A stretch of DNA of 64,000 nucleotides from Sedimentisphaerales bacterium. GTDB lineage: Bacteria > Planctomycetota > Phycisphaerae > Sedimentisphaerales > Anaerobacaceae. The notes beneath the pieces are model-generated. The model was not told where the DNA came from. It was given only the letters and a program-made list of their open reading frames with translations, and ran no database searches. Within the stretch, counting starts at the first letter, position 1. Each line of letters starts with the position of its first letter. Both the position numbers and the translations under genes were made by a program. This document shows, piece by piece, positions 35,011-43,953 of this stretch. The DNA lies in assembly GCA_016935195.1 (NCBI GenBank), contig JAFGRL010000017.1, positions 1 to 64,000 on the forward strand, given 5' to 3'.

Positions 35011-38000
35011 TTAATCCTGACTCTGCGAACTAATCCGCTCAATGGCTGCATTTATCCGCTCCTTTGCCTGCTGAGCCTGCTCCTGGTCTCCCACATCGAG
35101 CGCCTGCCTAAAAGCTGCAAGGGCCTCTTTCAATGAGCCAAGCTTCTCATGTACCTGTCCTAAATGCTCATACACTTCCCAGGGTGCCGATATTCTACCC
35201 TGCTCATACTGCTGCAAGGCAGCCTGCAGAAACTCTGCCGCCTGTGCATATTCGCCTTTTTTGTATAATACATAAGAGTAAGTATCGAGATAACTTGGAT
35301 TTTCAGGCTCAACCTGGTAAGCACGCCTGGCATACTCAACGGCGTCGTCAAGCCTTATGTCTTTTTCAGCCAGCAAATAAGCCAAGTTATTTAGAACACT
35401 TGTATTGTTCGGCATTTCTGCCAACAGACTTTCGTACACATCGACCGATCTTTTTAGATAAACGTTATCGGATGTTTTTCTATAGGCGGCCTGTAAAACT
35501 TCTGCCTTTTTAGCCATATAACTAACTCTTCCCGGGCTATTAGGGCCTGCTATCTCCAACATTTTTTCAATATAATCTAAGGCTTTGTTGTACTGGCCGT
35601 TGATATTTGCCAAATTAAACATGGCCAGATTAGCAGCAATTGAATCTGGGTTAGCTGTGAGTTTTTCCTGACAAAGCTCGTGGAGTTCTTCTGCGCCCAG
35701 CAAGTTGTACATCCTTTGCAGAACCATTGAGGTAAGTTGCTCATTAGTACCAGCCTTATCGACCGCCTTACGGCAAAATTCCACAGCGGCGTTTTTATCA
35801 TTTAACTGAAATTTCGCTTCGGCCATCCGCAGGTAAACCACAGGAGCAAAACGGCGGTCAACATACCTGCCCGCAAATTCAAAAACCTTGTCAATCTTTC
35901 CTCCTTTTATAAGCGAGAGCATATAACCATCCACTACTTCGACCCTGACGTTGCCATGCTGTTCTGCTAACTCTATTGCCTGACCATATAATTGTTCCGC
36001 CTTTTCGAAATCATTCTGTGCCATTGCAAATGCACCGGCCTGATTGTACCAGTAATCACTGTCTGCGAACTTATCCAGGGTTTCTTTGTAAAATTTCTCA
36101 AGTTCTTCTTTTTTCCCGAGCCGCCAGTAAACCTGCTCGAGTAATGCCCGGGCTTCCATATCCACGGCCGGCATATCAATTGCGCTTTTGAGCTCCATTA
36201 CAGCATCCTCGTAGCGTCCGGCGCGCAGGTAAGCTCTGGCGAGAATTATTCTCGTACTCGGCTCATCGGTTAATAGTTTGCTTCTTTTAAGGTCAATTAT
36301 AGCCTGTTCAGGGTCGCCCTTGAAAAGATTTACCTGACCTCTTAATCTCCATGCCCGAAAGTTATTCCTGTTACTCTCAAGGTTTTGATTCACGAGCTCC
36401 AATGCCCTGTTCATCTGCCCTTTTCTCATCACCAGCGCTGCTTCAAGCAAAAGGGCTTCAGAACTTTCGGGGTATCTCTCTCTAAAGCTTTCAAGTTTGC
36501 CTTCGACTTCCTGAACGAGGCCAACCTTAAGAAAGCTCTGAATCTGTAGAAGTTCATTTTGTACATTTTCTTCAAGTGCTAAAAGTTCCTCTGAGTATTT
36601 TCTGATTCCTTCTCTATCAGATGACTTTTCAGAAACCATCCACAGGCCTTTTAGTATGTTCACATCAGAAGGATTGTCTTGGTAAAGCGTGTTAAGAATC
36701 TCCCTGGCCTTATCAAACCTGCTGTCTTGATAATAGTAGATCCACTGCAACTGCTTATCCTGGGACTGCTGCAGTAATTCTTCAGCTCTTTCTGGCTGTC
36801 CTGTTAGCCGATAGTACTCAGCTAAGCTACTGATGACGTCTCTGTTGTCCGGCTCGATAGCTTTAGCCTGCTCAAAGGACGAAAGAGCCATATCAAATAA
36901 AGCCTTTTTGCGTTGACTATCGCTGTTCTGAGAAGCTATCCTCACTGCCATTTTGCCAAGCAGCAAGGCGTTCTCCACAGTTGGATTAGCCTTTTGTAGT
37001 CCCTGCCGTATTGCCAAAGCCCTGGCAGGCTCTGTGGAACTTATGTACTCAGCGTAAAAACTATACAACTCCAAATCTCCCGGGTTAAGTATTCTGGCCC
37101 TATCGATAGCTGTTCGTGCTTCAATGACCTGATCGGAAGATGTGTCATCGCCGAGCTTTTGATTACGCCTGAATAGTGCACTGGCCAGGTGCTTTGCAAT
37201 GGCAGCATCCAGTGGATTTAAAGACGATGCTTTACGAGCATCCTCAATAAATGCATGCTCATTTCCAAGAGCTCCGTTGACAGAGCTTCTGAGCATATAA
37301 GCATATGAGAAAACTGGCCTATATTTCAGACTTTCATTCAGATTTGCCAAGGCCGCTTCATATCGCTGCCTGGCCATATCAAGCCGAGCAGCGAAAAACG
37401 TACCTTCACAATCATCAAGATTTTCGCCTCGAGCCAAATTCAAGACCTCATCTGCCAGAGGCCAATCCTTCTGAATAAGCGCTATATCGAAAAGATAACC
37501 TGCAGCCAGGCGCCGATTATTAAGCCTTACTGCCTTCATGGCCGACGGTAAATTGACGTCTGTACCGGCTGTTTCAAAAACTTTCCTGCCATCGGCTTTG
37601 GTCTCGAGTATTTTTCTGAATTCAGCGACTGCTTTGTTCGGCTCATTGTACCCCTGGTAAAATATGCCGAGGCTCATTGCTCGGGCCTGAGGCTGCTCAA
37701 TATCTTCCAAAACCCCCTGATTGATCTGTCTGAATCTCTCCTCAGGAACATTGTTCGGCTCAGGTTCTGATAAGACTTTCTGGTAAATCTTAAGCCTTGT
37801 ATTGTCGGGAAAATGACGTAAGCATTGACCGGCTAAATTCTTCGCCTCGGTTATTTTGCCCTGTGCAATATAGCTTCTTATAACGGTGTTAACAGGAATT
37901 TTGGGAACAGCATTTGGCTCGGTTTCCAACAGCCTGCTAAGCAGCTTTGCCATATCATCAATACAACCGACCAACTCAGCCTGCATTAATTGTGTAGAGC

Positions 38001-39972
38001 TCCCGGGTTCAGCAGTTTCCTTATCGCCGCCCGAAAATTGCTCAGTACTTTCTTTCATCTGCTGCCGGCCTATAGTTCTTTGAACCTGCTTAATCTTGGC
38101 CTGGACAATGACCAGTTTAAATCTGAGTGTGTTGGGGTCATTAGTGTCTCTTTTCGCCAGTTCCTGTTCAATCTCGTCAACCTGACCTGCACCGGCATAA
38201 GCTTCTATTCGTATGCGGTTGCTTCTATCATTCTTCCAATACCTCTGTTCAAAAGAATTAATGACGCTTATAGCTTGCTCGTACATTCTGACTTTAAGAA
38301 GCATTTCTGCATAGTCCAGAAAAACTTCTGGTTTTGTTCTATAGATTCCGGCATTAAGAGCTCCGGCCAGGAACTCAAGAATGGCGCCATCTTCTGAAGT
38401 ACCTTTAAAAACTTCAGCAAGCGTAAAGCAGAGATGAGGATCCAACTGGTGGGGTTTCTCGGCTGCCCCTTTGATTTGTTCATAGACAGTATAGAGGATT
38501 CTAATGGCGTTGGTTCGATTACCTTTTGCCAGCTCCAACATCCCCCGCCATTTAACAACCACAGGGTCTTCACCGCTGCCTCTTAGTTGTTCAATTTGAT
38601 GGACCACCTGGCCGGCCCTTTTGAGCCATTCCTGATATTGCACAACCTGGTCACTATCAGTTTCACCTTGCAGCAACATCGCCTGCTCGGTATAGCATTT
38701 TGCAAGAAAAACATACAGCGAAGTCCTGTATGTCCTGGCAGCCAGATATCGTGGGCCGCTTTGCTGCTGGGCATCTGCCAGATCGAGCGCGTTCTCTGCA
38801 ATCTCTAACCCCCTATGGAGATCCGGACGTCGTTTATAAAGCGAAAACCTTCGATAGTGCAATTCGGCCGCAGTAATCGCATAAGGAACTGCTTGACGGT
38901 CCAGTTCGGTTGCTCTATCAATTTCCTCCACGGCTTTATCGAGATAGTCATGGCCGAGCATCAGGTAAAATTCTGCTAATGCTGCGTAAGCTTCGGCACT
39001 TGAGTTGAATTTTTCCACAAGCAAGAGGTATTCGGGCTCAAGTGTGTTGAGCTGCTGTTTGTCAGACCCAGCCCCCGGCATTTGGGAAATAATAACGTCT
39101 CGTTTCATCTTTAGCATATTAACCTGGGCTCTTACATCATCATCGGCAGCCTCGGCAGCAAGTTCTAAAAGCTCAATCGCATGTGCTGCTCCTTTTTGTG
39201 CTTCTTCAACATTGCCTTTTGATGCGAGGATTTGTCCCTTAGTTTTGAAGGTTTGTGCCAGATACCAGCAAGCATCGATGTTGTTTGGTTCGAGTTGTCG
39301 CACTTTTTCTAAGTCACTAATAGCATTGGCCAGAGATTCATCCGTGTCGGTTACCGCCCCCATTGTTGCCATTCCCAGGACAGCCCTGCCGCGAACGAGG
39401 TACAGGTATGGCTCCAGTGTCTGCGCGAGCTTTTCGGCTTGTCCCATAGGATAAGACTCAAACTCATTGACGTCTCTACTGAGCAAATCCTGCTGCTCAG
39501 CCACTTTCAGAAAATCCGAAGCATCTGAGCGAACATCCTGCCAGCCACCATATAAGCCCAAATCTGCCAGGCTGTCAGCCATGATATACATATACTTCAG
39601 CCGGCCATAGCGAGCCTTTGCATTATTGCTCTGCACTCTTATGATCTCGTTCCAGGCACCGATTACCTTATTCCACTGGTCAGTTTCATAAAAAACATCC
39701 GCAAGCTTAAAAAGTATCTGTACCTTTAGCTCATCTTCCTTTGCTCTCGCACGTGCTCTAAGATAGTTTCTCTGAGCCTTTTCGTACTGTTGCTCTTTTT
39801 CCTCTTGAACAACTTCCAGCCGAGCTGCTTCCAATGCCTCATCACCGTCGCTGATAAACTTTTGCGGGTCCCTGGCCAGATACAGAATCGCCACAATTGC
39901 GAGGAAAATCAATAAGACAAAAACCGCAGAGCCGACGAGTGCGACTTTTTTATTCAATCTTCTCCTTGCCAT
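35011..39972 (-). CDS. Giant membrane-anchored TPR protein of exosortase cluster
   Basis: A 1653-residue protein with a short basic N-terminus, one membrane helix (LVGSAVFVLLIFLAIVAILYLA) and then almost entirely tetratricopeptide repeats, for example AEALLLEAALVMRKGQMNRALEL and NNLAYLLAEKDIRLDDAVEYARRAYQ. TPR proteins such as PrsT accompany exosortase clusters, but are usually shorter. The topology implies a large periplasmic scaffold. It lies between the EpsI-like gene (72 bases) and the kinase gene on the same strand. It is probably an assembly factor for the polysaccharide or PEP-CTERM machinery; its partner is unknown. Confidence 0.82.
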   Translation of the reverse strand: MARRRLNKKVALVGSAVFVLLIFLAIVAILYLARDPQKFISDGDEALEAARLEVVQEEKEQQYEKAQRNYLRARARAKEDELKVQILFKLADVFYETDQWNKVIGAWNEIIRVQSNNAKARYGRLKYMYIMADSLADLGLYGGWQDVRSDASDFLKVAEQQDLLSRDVNEFESYPMGQAEKLAQTLEPYLYLVRGRAVLGMATMGAVTDTDESLANAISDLEKVRQLEPNNIDACWYLAQTFKTKGQILASKGNVEEAQKGAAHAIELLELAAEAADDDVRAQVNMLKMKRDVIISQMPGAGSDKQQLNTLEPEYLLLVEKFNSSAEAYAALAEFYLMLGHDYLDKAVEEIDRATELDRQAVPYAITAAELHYRRFSLYKRRPDLHRGLEIAENALDLADAQQQSGPRYLAARTYRTSLYVFLAKCYTEQAMLLQGETDSDQVVQYQEWLKRAGQVVHQIEQLRGSGEDPVVVKWRGMLELAKGNRTNAIRILYTVYEQIKGAAEKPHQLDPHLCFTLAEVFKGTSEDGAILEFLAGALNAGIYRTKPEVFLDYAEMLLKVRMYEQAISVINSFEQRYWKNDRSNRIRIEAYAGAGQVDEIEQELAKRDTNDPNTLRFKLVIVQAKIKQVQRTIGRQQMKESTEQFSGGDKETAEPGSSTQLMQAELVGCIDDMAKLLSRLLETEPNAVPKIPVNTVIRSYIAQGKITEAKNLAGQCLRHFPDNTRLKIYQKVLSEPEPNNVPEERFRQINQGVLEDIEQPQARAMSLGIFYQGYNEPNKAVAEFRKILETKADGRKVFETAGTDVNLPSAMKAVRLNNRRLAAGYLFDIALIQKDWPLADEVLNLARGENLDDCEGTFFAARLDMARQRYEAALANLNESLKYRPVFSYAYMLRSSVNGALGNEHAFIEDARKASSLNPLDAAIAKHLASALFRRNQKLGDDTSSDQVIEARTAIDRARILNPGDLELYSFYAEYISSTEPARALAIRQGLQKANPTVENALLLGKMAVRIASQNSDSQRKKALFDMALSSFEQAKAIEPDNRDVISSLAEYYRLTGQPERAEELLQQSQDKQLQWIYYYQDSRFDKAREILNTLYQDNPSDVNILKGLWMVSEKSSDREGIRKYSEELLALEENVQNELLQIQSFLKVGLVQEVEGKLESFRERYPESSEALLLEAALVMRKGQMNRALELVNQNLESNRNNFRAWRLRGQVNLFKGDPEQAIIDLKRSKLLTDEPSTRIILARAYLRAGRYEDAVMELKSAIDMPAVDMEARALLEQVYWRLGKKEELEKFYKETLDKFADSDYWYNQAGAFAMAQNDFEKAEQLYGQAIELAEQHGNVRVEVVDGYMLSLIKGGKIDKVFEFAGRYVDRRFAPVVYLRMAEAKFQLNDKNAAVEFCRKAVDKAGTNEQLTSMVLQRMYNLLGAEELHELCQEKLTANPDSIAANLAMFNLANINGQYNKALDYIEKMLEIAGPNSPGRVSYMAKKAEVLQAAYRKTSDNVYLKRSVDVYESLLAEMPNNTSVLNNLAYLLAEKDIRLDDAVEYARRAYQVEPENPSYLDTYSYVLYKKGEYAQAAEFLQAALQQYEQGRISAPWEVYEHLGQVHEKLGSLKEALAAFRQALDVGDQEQAQQAKERINAAIERISSQSQD

Positions 39973-40044
39973 AATTATCCCTTCTGTCTTGGCAGGGCCA
40001 ATGAAAGCACCTACTGCGCAACAAAATGTGAAAAATAACGTTTT

Positions 40045-40848
40045 TTACCAATCCGGCAAATGCTCCTTTTCCAAAACTGGCAGAATCACATCCAAAAGCT
40101 TATGCGCGGACGCCACCGCCTCAGCCTTGGTAGGTGAGACGTTACTTTGGTTGAAAATTATCTCTATCTTGCAAAAGTACGAAGATTTACGAAAAATATT
40201 TCTGTTCAGTGCCAGTCGTGCCTTTTCTCTGCTGCTGGCGTAGGTACCATTGACATGAAAAAGATAAAGAACAGGAAATTTTGAACTATTCCACCAATGG
40301 CCTGGTTGAGTACCTGTAAAAACCAGATACTTACCTTCAATCTTGCGTACATCGTCCTTATGTCCTTTAGCCCTGCTGTAATTATCTTGATTGGCCGGGT
40401 AAACTGACTTCTTAACTTCAAACATTACATTATCTGATGCAACCTTCTGGTATCCACCCCCGACATAGCATTCTTCAGGTACGTGTGGCACACGGTCGGG
40501 CAAATCATAGTAAGTAACAAACAGCATAAATTTTCGAATTGGGTTGTTATCAGCGACCTCGGTATCCTCAAGCAGCCATTGAATGTAGTCTTGCGTACCC
40601 AGACTCTCAAGCACATCTTTATTATCAATTTTCTTCTTTGCAACCACCTTATATGGTGCCAAGTTGCTCTGGTCCATAAGCTCCAGGGGTTTTTTAAGAG
40701 GCAAAGGTACCTTCTCTAAGTATATGCCGAATTTCTTTATAGCCGCCGACATACCACCTGCGGATATTGCAAGGACGGCCACACATATCAAAAAAGCCGG
40801 CTGCAGGTAAATATTCTTCAAACGTAATTTCTCGTCGGTCAGCTTCAA
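40045..40848 (-). CDS. EpsI-like exosortase-associated protein (DUF3485-like)
   Basis: This 267-residue protein has one N-terminal membrane helix (AFLICVAVLAISAGGM) and a periplasmic domain with the EpsI hallmark HxPxxCYxGxG, here HVPEECYVGGG (His122, Cys127). EpsI proteins accompany exosortases and polysaccharide export genes, either as separate genes or fused to exosortase. The conserved Cys suggests a thiol-dependent role, not yet defined for the family. The start is a TTG with AGGTGA just upstream. It follows the exosortase gene by 53 bases. Confidence 0.83.
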   Translation of the reverse strand: MKLTDEKLRLKNIYLQPAFLICVAVLAISAGGMSAAIKKFGIYLEKVPLPLKKPLELMDQSNLAPYKVVAKKKIDNKDVLESLGTQDYIQWLLEDTEVADNNPIRKFMLFVTYYDLPDRVPHVPEECYVGGGYQKVASDNVMFEVKKSVYPANQDNYSRAKGHKDDVRKIEGKYLVFTGTQPGHWWNSSKFPVLYLFHVNGTYASSREKARLALNRNIFRKSSYFCKIEIIFNQSNVSPTKAEAVASAHKLLDVILPVLEKEHLPDW

Positions 40849-40901
40849 ATCTCACCTATTTTAACTGCTAAAGTAAAGCTTTAACACAAAACACTTACCC
40901 A

Positions 40902-41885
40902 TTATTGGTGCCGGAGCCTTTTTCTAACTATAACATTTGGAAGTTTGGACTCGGTTTGCTCAATAAATAAACTTGCCATAAACCACGCGATAAAGCCGTA
41001 GATTGCAAATGCCAATGGCAGCATTACTAAGCCCAGCATATCATGATATATACCCTGAGTATATTTGGGATGTATTAACACATAAATAAATCCTGTCACC
41101 GTAACGCGGATAATATTGCAGAGTATGGCTATTGGTATTGTGCTTCCAAGCAGGACCGCCCGCTGCCATATCGGTCTGTAATGTAAATATGCCATTGCTA
41201 CACCCAGAGCCAAAAACGCCATCAATAGCCTCATTCCACTACATGCCTCAGCCACGTTAAGTGACGGCTCCAGTTGCTGGCCCTGGTATGTTATATCTAT
41301 CACAACACCATTGGCTGTGGCTTCAAGACCTTTGACTAAATTCAGCACAGCAGATGATACGTCAGCGGCAAGTAACCGCATAGGCATAGTTAACTGCACA
41401 TAATATCTTTGTGGCAGTGGTATAGCAAAAATCAGGAAAAAGATCGGCAGCCAGGTATACTTCAAAAGACGCCAACCTCCCAGAAACAACACAATCGCAC
41501 AAAGAGCCGGTATCATACAGAGAGGTCGAAAATATCCGTATTGGAATTGAACTATATTAAGGGGATAGAACAATATGACACAAATCAGAAGGAAAAGCCC
41601 AAGCCAGTTTGGTCTTGTTCTAACGTTCAGTATGTTGTGCTTGCGCTGATTAACAAAGTACAAACTGAAAAATGGAATCAAAAATCCATGCGACCAACTA
41701 CTGTCGGTAACCCATCGCCGTACAATCGTTTCAATCTCACTATGAAAAAGCCAAAAAAATAACCCTCCAATTATTAGAATTTTTATATAACTGTGCACAT
41801 TTAGGTCAGACCAGTTTGCATGCGGGCTGGCCAAGCCACGTGACGGTGGCGTTTCTTGATCTGAGAAAACAATATTTTCTGCCAT
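40902..41885 (-). CDS. Exosortase
   Basis: A 327-residue multi-pass membrane protease/transpeptidase with about eight helices. The catalytic residues of the exosortase/archaeosortase family are present: Cys215 in EACSGMR, Arg260 in NIIRVT and His281 in YHDMLG. It is expected to process proteins with a C-terminal PEP-CTERM tail and attach them to an envelope component. A matching substrate with a PEP-CTERM tail is encoded at 61965 in this window. It lies 15 bases downstream of the Wza-like gene. The exosortase subtype cannot be assigned by eye. Confidence 0.92.
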   Translation of the reverse strand: MAENIVFSDQETPPSRGLASPHANWSDLNVHSYIKILIIGGLFFWLFHSEIETIVRRWVTDSSWSHGFLIPFFSLYFVNQRKHNILNVRTRPNWLGLFLLICVILFYPLNIVQFQYGYFRPLCMIPALCAIVLFLGGWRLLKYTWLPIFFLIFAIPLPQRYYVQLTMPMRLLAADVSSAVLNLVKGLEATANGVVIDITYQGQQLEPSLNVAEACSGMRLLMAFLALGVAMAYLHYRPIWQRAVLLGSTIPIAILCNIIRVTVTGFIYVLIHPKYTQGIYHDMLGLVMLPLAFAIYGFIAWFMASLFIEQTESKLPNVIVRKRLRHQ

Positions 41886-41900
41886 AGCTTAACAATTCTG

Positions 41901-43361
41901 TCAGAACCAATCGGGAATCGGTCTGCTTGTGCCATAATCACGGTCAGCGAAATTACGGTCATAAATGAAACCGAAACCATACGTAGCCCTGAACGCATTC
42001 CGCAAAACGGCACGCCATCTCGCTGTCGAGTGCGTACCCACATTGATTAAATCATTCGGCTTAATGTAAAAATCAGGCTGCTCGCCTCGGGCTATCTTGT
42101 CCAAATCAACCATTACGATTTCTTCTTTGTTTTTGCCTATTCTTCTTACTATTTCGCAGCTTTTTGGCCAAGCCAAAGGTCCAAGCCCTCCAGCGGCGGC
42201 TATCGCCATCTTCAAAGTCATCGGCCTGCCCGTAATCGGAATAAAGCCTGTATTGTTAACGTTACCCATAATACAGAATTCCCCGATAATATCAACAGGT
42301 ACATTAACAGTATCGCCAGGCCTTATAATAATATCATATCTGGGGTCGCCCCCTAAAAAACTATCAACTGGAATCTTTATGACGCGCCTTTGAACACCCC
42401 CTGTACCTATCTGCTCCCAAGCCAAATCGCGAGGTATCTCCTCTTTGAGAGGTTCTACCTCTTTTTCCGGCTTAATTTCAGGTTCCGGTACCTCTGTCCT
42501 GCCTACCTGAACAGGCACCCACCTGCCATCCTGAAAAACCCACTCGATTTGACCAGCCTCATCCACCAACTGTTCCTTTTCTGCTTCGGCGATTTCCTGC
42601 TCGGTAGCCATTTCCGCTGATGAAACAATTGTTTCAAGATAAGAAACTGCTCTTGCTCTTGGTGCTATTACTTCCAGCAGCTCCTGTTCAGGAGGAACGA
42701 TCTCTTGAGGTTTGGCCGGCTTAAGCTCTTCAACGGTTTCTGTTATAGCTTCTTGGCCGGTGACAGAACGCGAAACGTATATATAGGTAACGTTGAACTG
42801 ACTTATACCTCCGGCGATTGCCAAAGCATCGGAGAGCCTGAAGTCGTAACGCGGAACTACGTATCTATTTGGTCGAAGTACACCTTCACCCAATATTGAA
42901 AAAGCGCGCTGTTGAGAACTGAGCAAAGTCACCGTAAGCAGTGGGTCTTTCAATATACTCGGCTCAAGAAGCTGTCTTATTTCCTCCTCGAGCTGCGACT
43001 CGGTAAGACCAGATGCCTCAACCACACCTACGTAGGGTATGGATATCTTTCCTGTCTCAGAGACAACAAAGTCATTTACATAAGTCTCTCCCTCTCGGCG
43101 CAGTTCAAATATCTGCACTCGCACGCTATCGGCAGGATTAAAGACATAATCGGTCTCATAGGCCATGATATCCACAGGCTTAGGCTCCTCGGCTCCTTTC
43201 CAGGCCGAGGGCGTCTCCTCGGCAACACCTAAAGAATCTAAAATTACATTAACCGCAGGAACCGGCCTAAACCTGCCTATCTGGGTGGGGTCAAAAAACT
43301 TGTTGCCGCAGCCGGAGATAAGAATTACCGAAACTGATAACAGCAAAAATCTTTTCTCCAT
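41901..43361 (-). CDS. Wza-like polysaccharide export outer-membrane lipoprotein
   Basis: A 486-residue protein from the preferred start MEKRFLLLSVSVILISGCG, which gives a clean signal and lipobox (ISGC). The longer ORF adds 20 residues and starts at a GTG. It has the Poly_export domain (RVQIFELRREGETYVNDFVVSETGKISIPYVG), followed by SLBB-type beta-grasp segments (for example GEFCIMGNVNNTGFIPITG). An acidic Pro/Glu-rich linker lies in the middle (about 210-300). Proteins of this family form the outer-membrane channel that works with the Wzc-like kinase. It heads the exosortase/polysaccharide cluster. A copy of the double-hairpin repeat lies just upstream of the preferred start. Confidence 0.88.
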   Translation of the reverse strand: MEKRFLLLSVSVILISGCGNKFFDPTQIGRFRPVPAVNVILDSLGVAEETPSAWKGAEEPKPVDIMAYETDYVFNPADSVRVQIFELRREGETYVNDFVVSETGKISIPYVGVVEASGLTESQLEEEIRQLLEPSILKDPLLTVTLLSSQQRAFSILGEGVLRPNRYVVPRYDFRLSDALAIAGGISQFNVTYIYVSRSVTGQEAITETVEELKPAKPQEIVPPEQELLEVIAPRARAVSYLETIVSSAEMATEQEIAEAEKEQLVDEAGQIEWVFQDGRWVPVQVGRTEVPEPEIKPEKEVEPLKEEIPRDLAWEQIGTGGVQRRVIKIPVDSFLGGDPRYDIIIRPGDTVNVPVDIIGEFCIMGNVNNTGFIPITGRPMTLKMAIAAAGGLGPLAWPKSCEIVRRIGKNKEEIVMVDLDKIARGEQPDFYIKPNDLINVGTHSTARWRAVLRNAFRATYGFGFIYDRNFADRDYGTSRPIPDWF

Positions 43362-43376
43362 CGGTATCAGCTGTTC

Positions 43377-43396
43377 TATGGACTCCTTACGGAGTA
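43377..43396. repeat. Inverted copy of the double-hairpin element
   Basis: On the plus strand this reads CTATGGACTCCTTACGGAGT, the reverse orientation of the other copies. The left hairpin (CTCC-GTAA-GGAG) is intact but the right one is truncated. It lies about 20 bases before the preferred start of the Wza-like gene. Confidence 0.6.
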
Positions 43397-43581
43397 CATT
43401 TCTGAGAAAATCAACCTTCACAATTCTAAGTCCTCGTCATAGCCAAATGTAAAATTCAAATACAGACAATGATTATCAAATCATTATCGGGCCCTAAGCT
43501 CTAAACAGCTATGCCCTTGACTGAATTTATCGGTTTACCTTTTTGTCTGCTTAACTTAATTTATTGCTCGAGTGATTTGTT

Positions 43582-43604
43582 CTCCCTAAGGAGTCCATAG
43601 GACT
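43582..43604. repeat. Intergenic copy of the double-hairpin element
   Basis: A complete unit, CTCC-CTAA-GGAG overlapping AGTCC-ATA-GGACT, in the same orientation as the copies at 22394 and 34956. It overlaps the stop codon of a possible small minus-strand ORF. Confidence 0.75.
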
Positions 43605-43770
43605 AAAGACCGCTTAAAACCGTAAAAACAGCTATTCTAAAAAGATCAGCAAAACCTAATGTCAAACCACGAGCCTCTAAAGAAGTCTGCATCAGTAAAT
43701 TTTGCGTTAGCCCGATACTTAACTTCATTTGCCAAAAGCGTTTATAGGCCACTCCTCGCTCAAGAACCAC
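43603..43770 (-). CDS. Possible small hydrophobic protein (55 aa)
   Basis: A GTG-started frame reads VVLERGVAYKRFWQMKLSIG and ends VFTVLSGL, with amphipathic and hydrophobic stretches. GAGG lies about 7 bases before the GTG. The frame is also open upstream for some 18 codons without an ATG, so this could be the decayed end of a longer gene. It is below the length cutoff of the ORF track. I recognise no family. It may be only a chance open frame in the leader of the export cluster. Confidence 0.25.
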   Translation of the reverse strand: MVLERGVAYKRFWQMKLSIGLTQNLLMQTSLEARGLTLGFADLFRIAVFTVLSGL

Positions 43771-43953
43771 TCCTGTGCCTCTAAAAGTTAAAAAAACAGC
43801 AGAAAGTACAATAAATTGAATGTCTTAACTATACCCCCAGCAGACAGGATTTGTTCGCTAAGCTGTCTAATAGCTTAGGCCGATAATAAGCACAAAGGCC
43901 ATCCCCGAAATAAAGACTCCCACTTCTTTTTGAGCTAATTTACCCAACAGATG

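Larger units (their letters stand above)
43422..43953. other. 532-base intergenic region upstream of export cluster
   Basis: This stretch separates the Wza-like gene from the lipoprotein gene and must hold the promoter of the exosortase cluster, though I could not pick a convincing -35/-10 pair. It contains a complete double-hairpin repeat (43582-43604) and a short hydrophobic open frame on the minus strand described separately. No other coding sequence is apparent. Confidence 0.5.

Noticed and set aside
41409-41762. 117-residue plus-strand ORF opposite exosortase
   Set aside because: Shadow of the exosortase coding sequence, rich in Lys/Gln/Pro with no domain or ribosome binding site.
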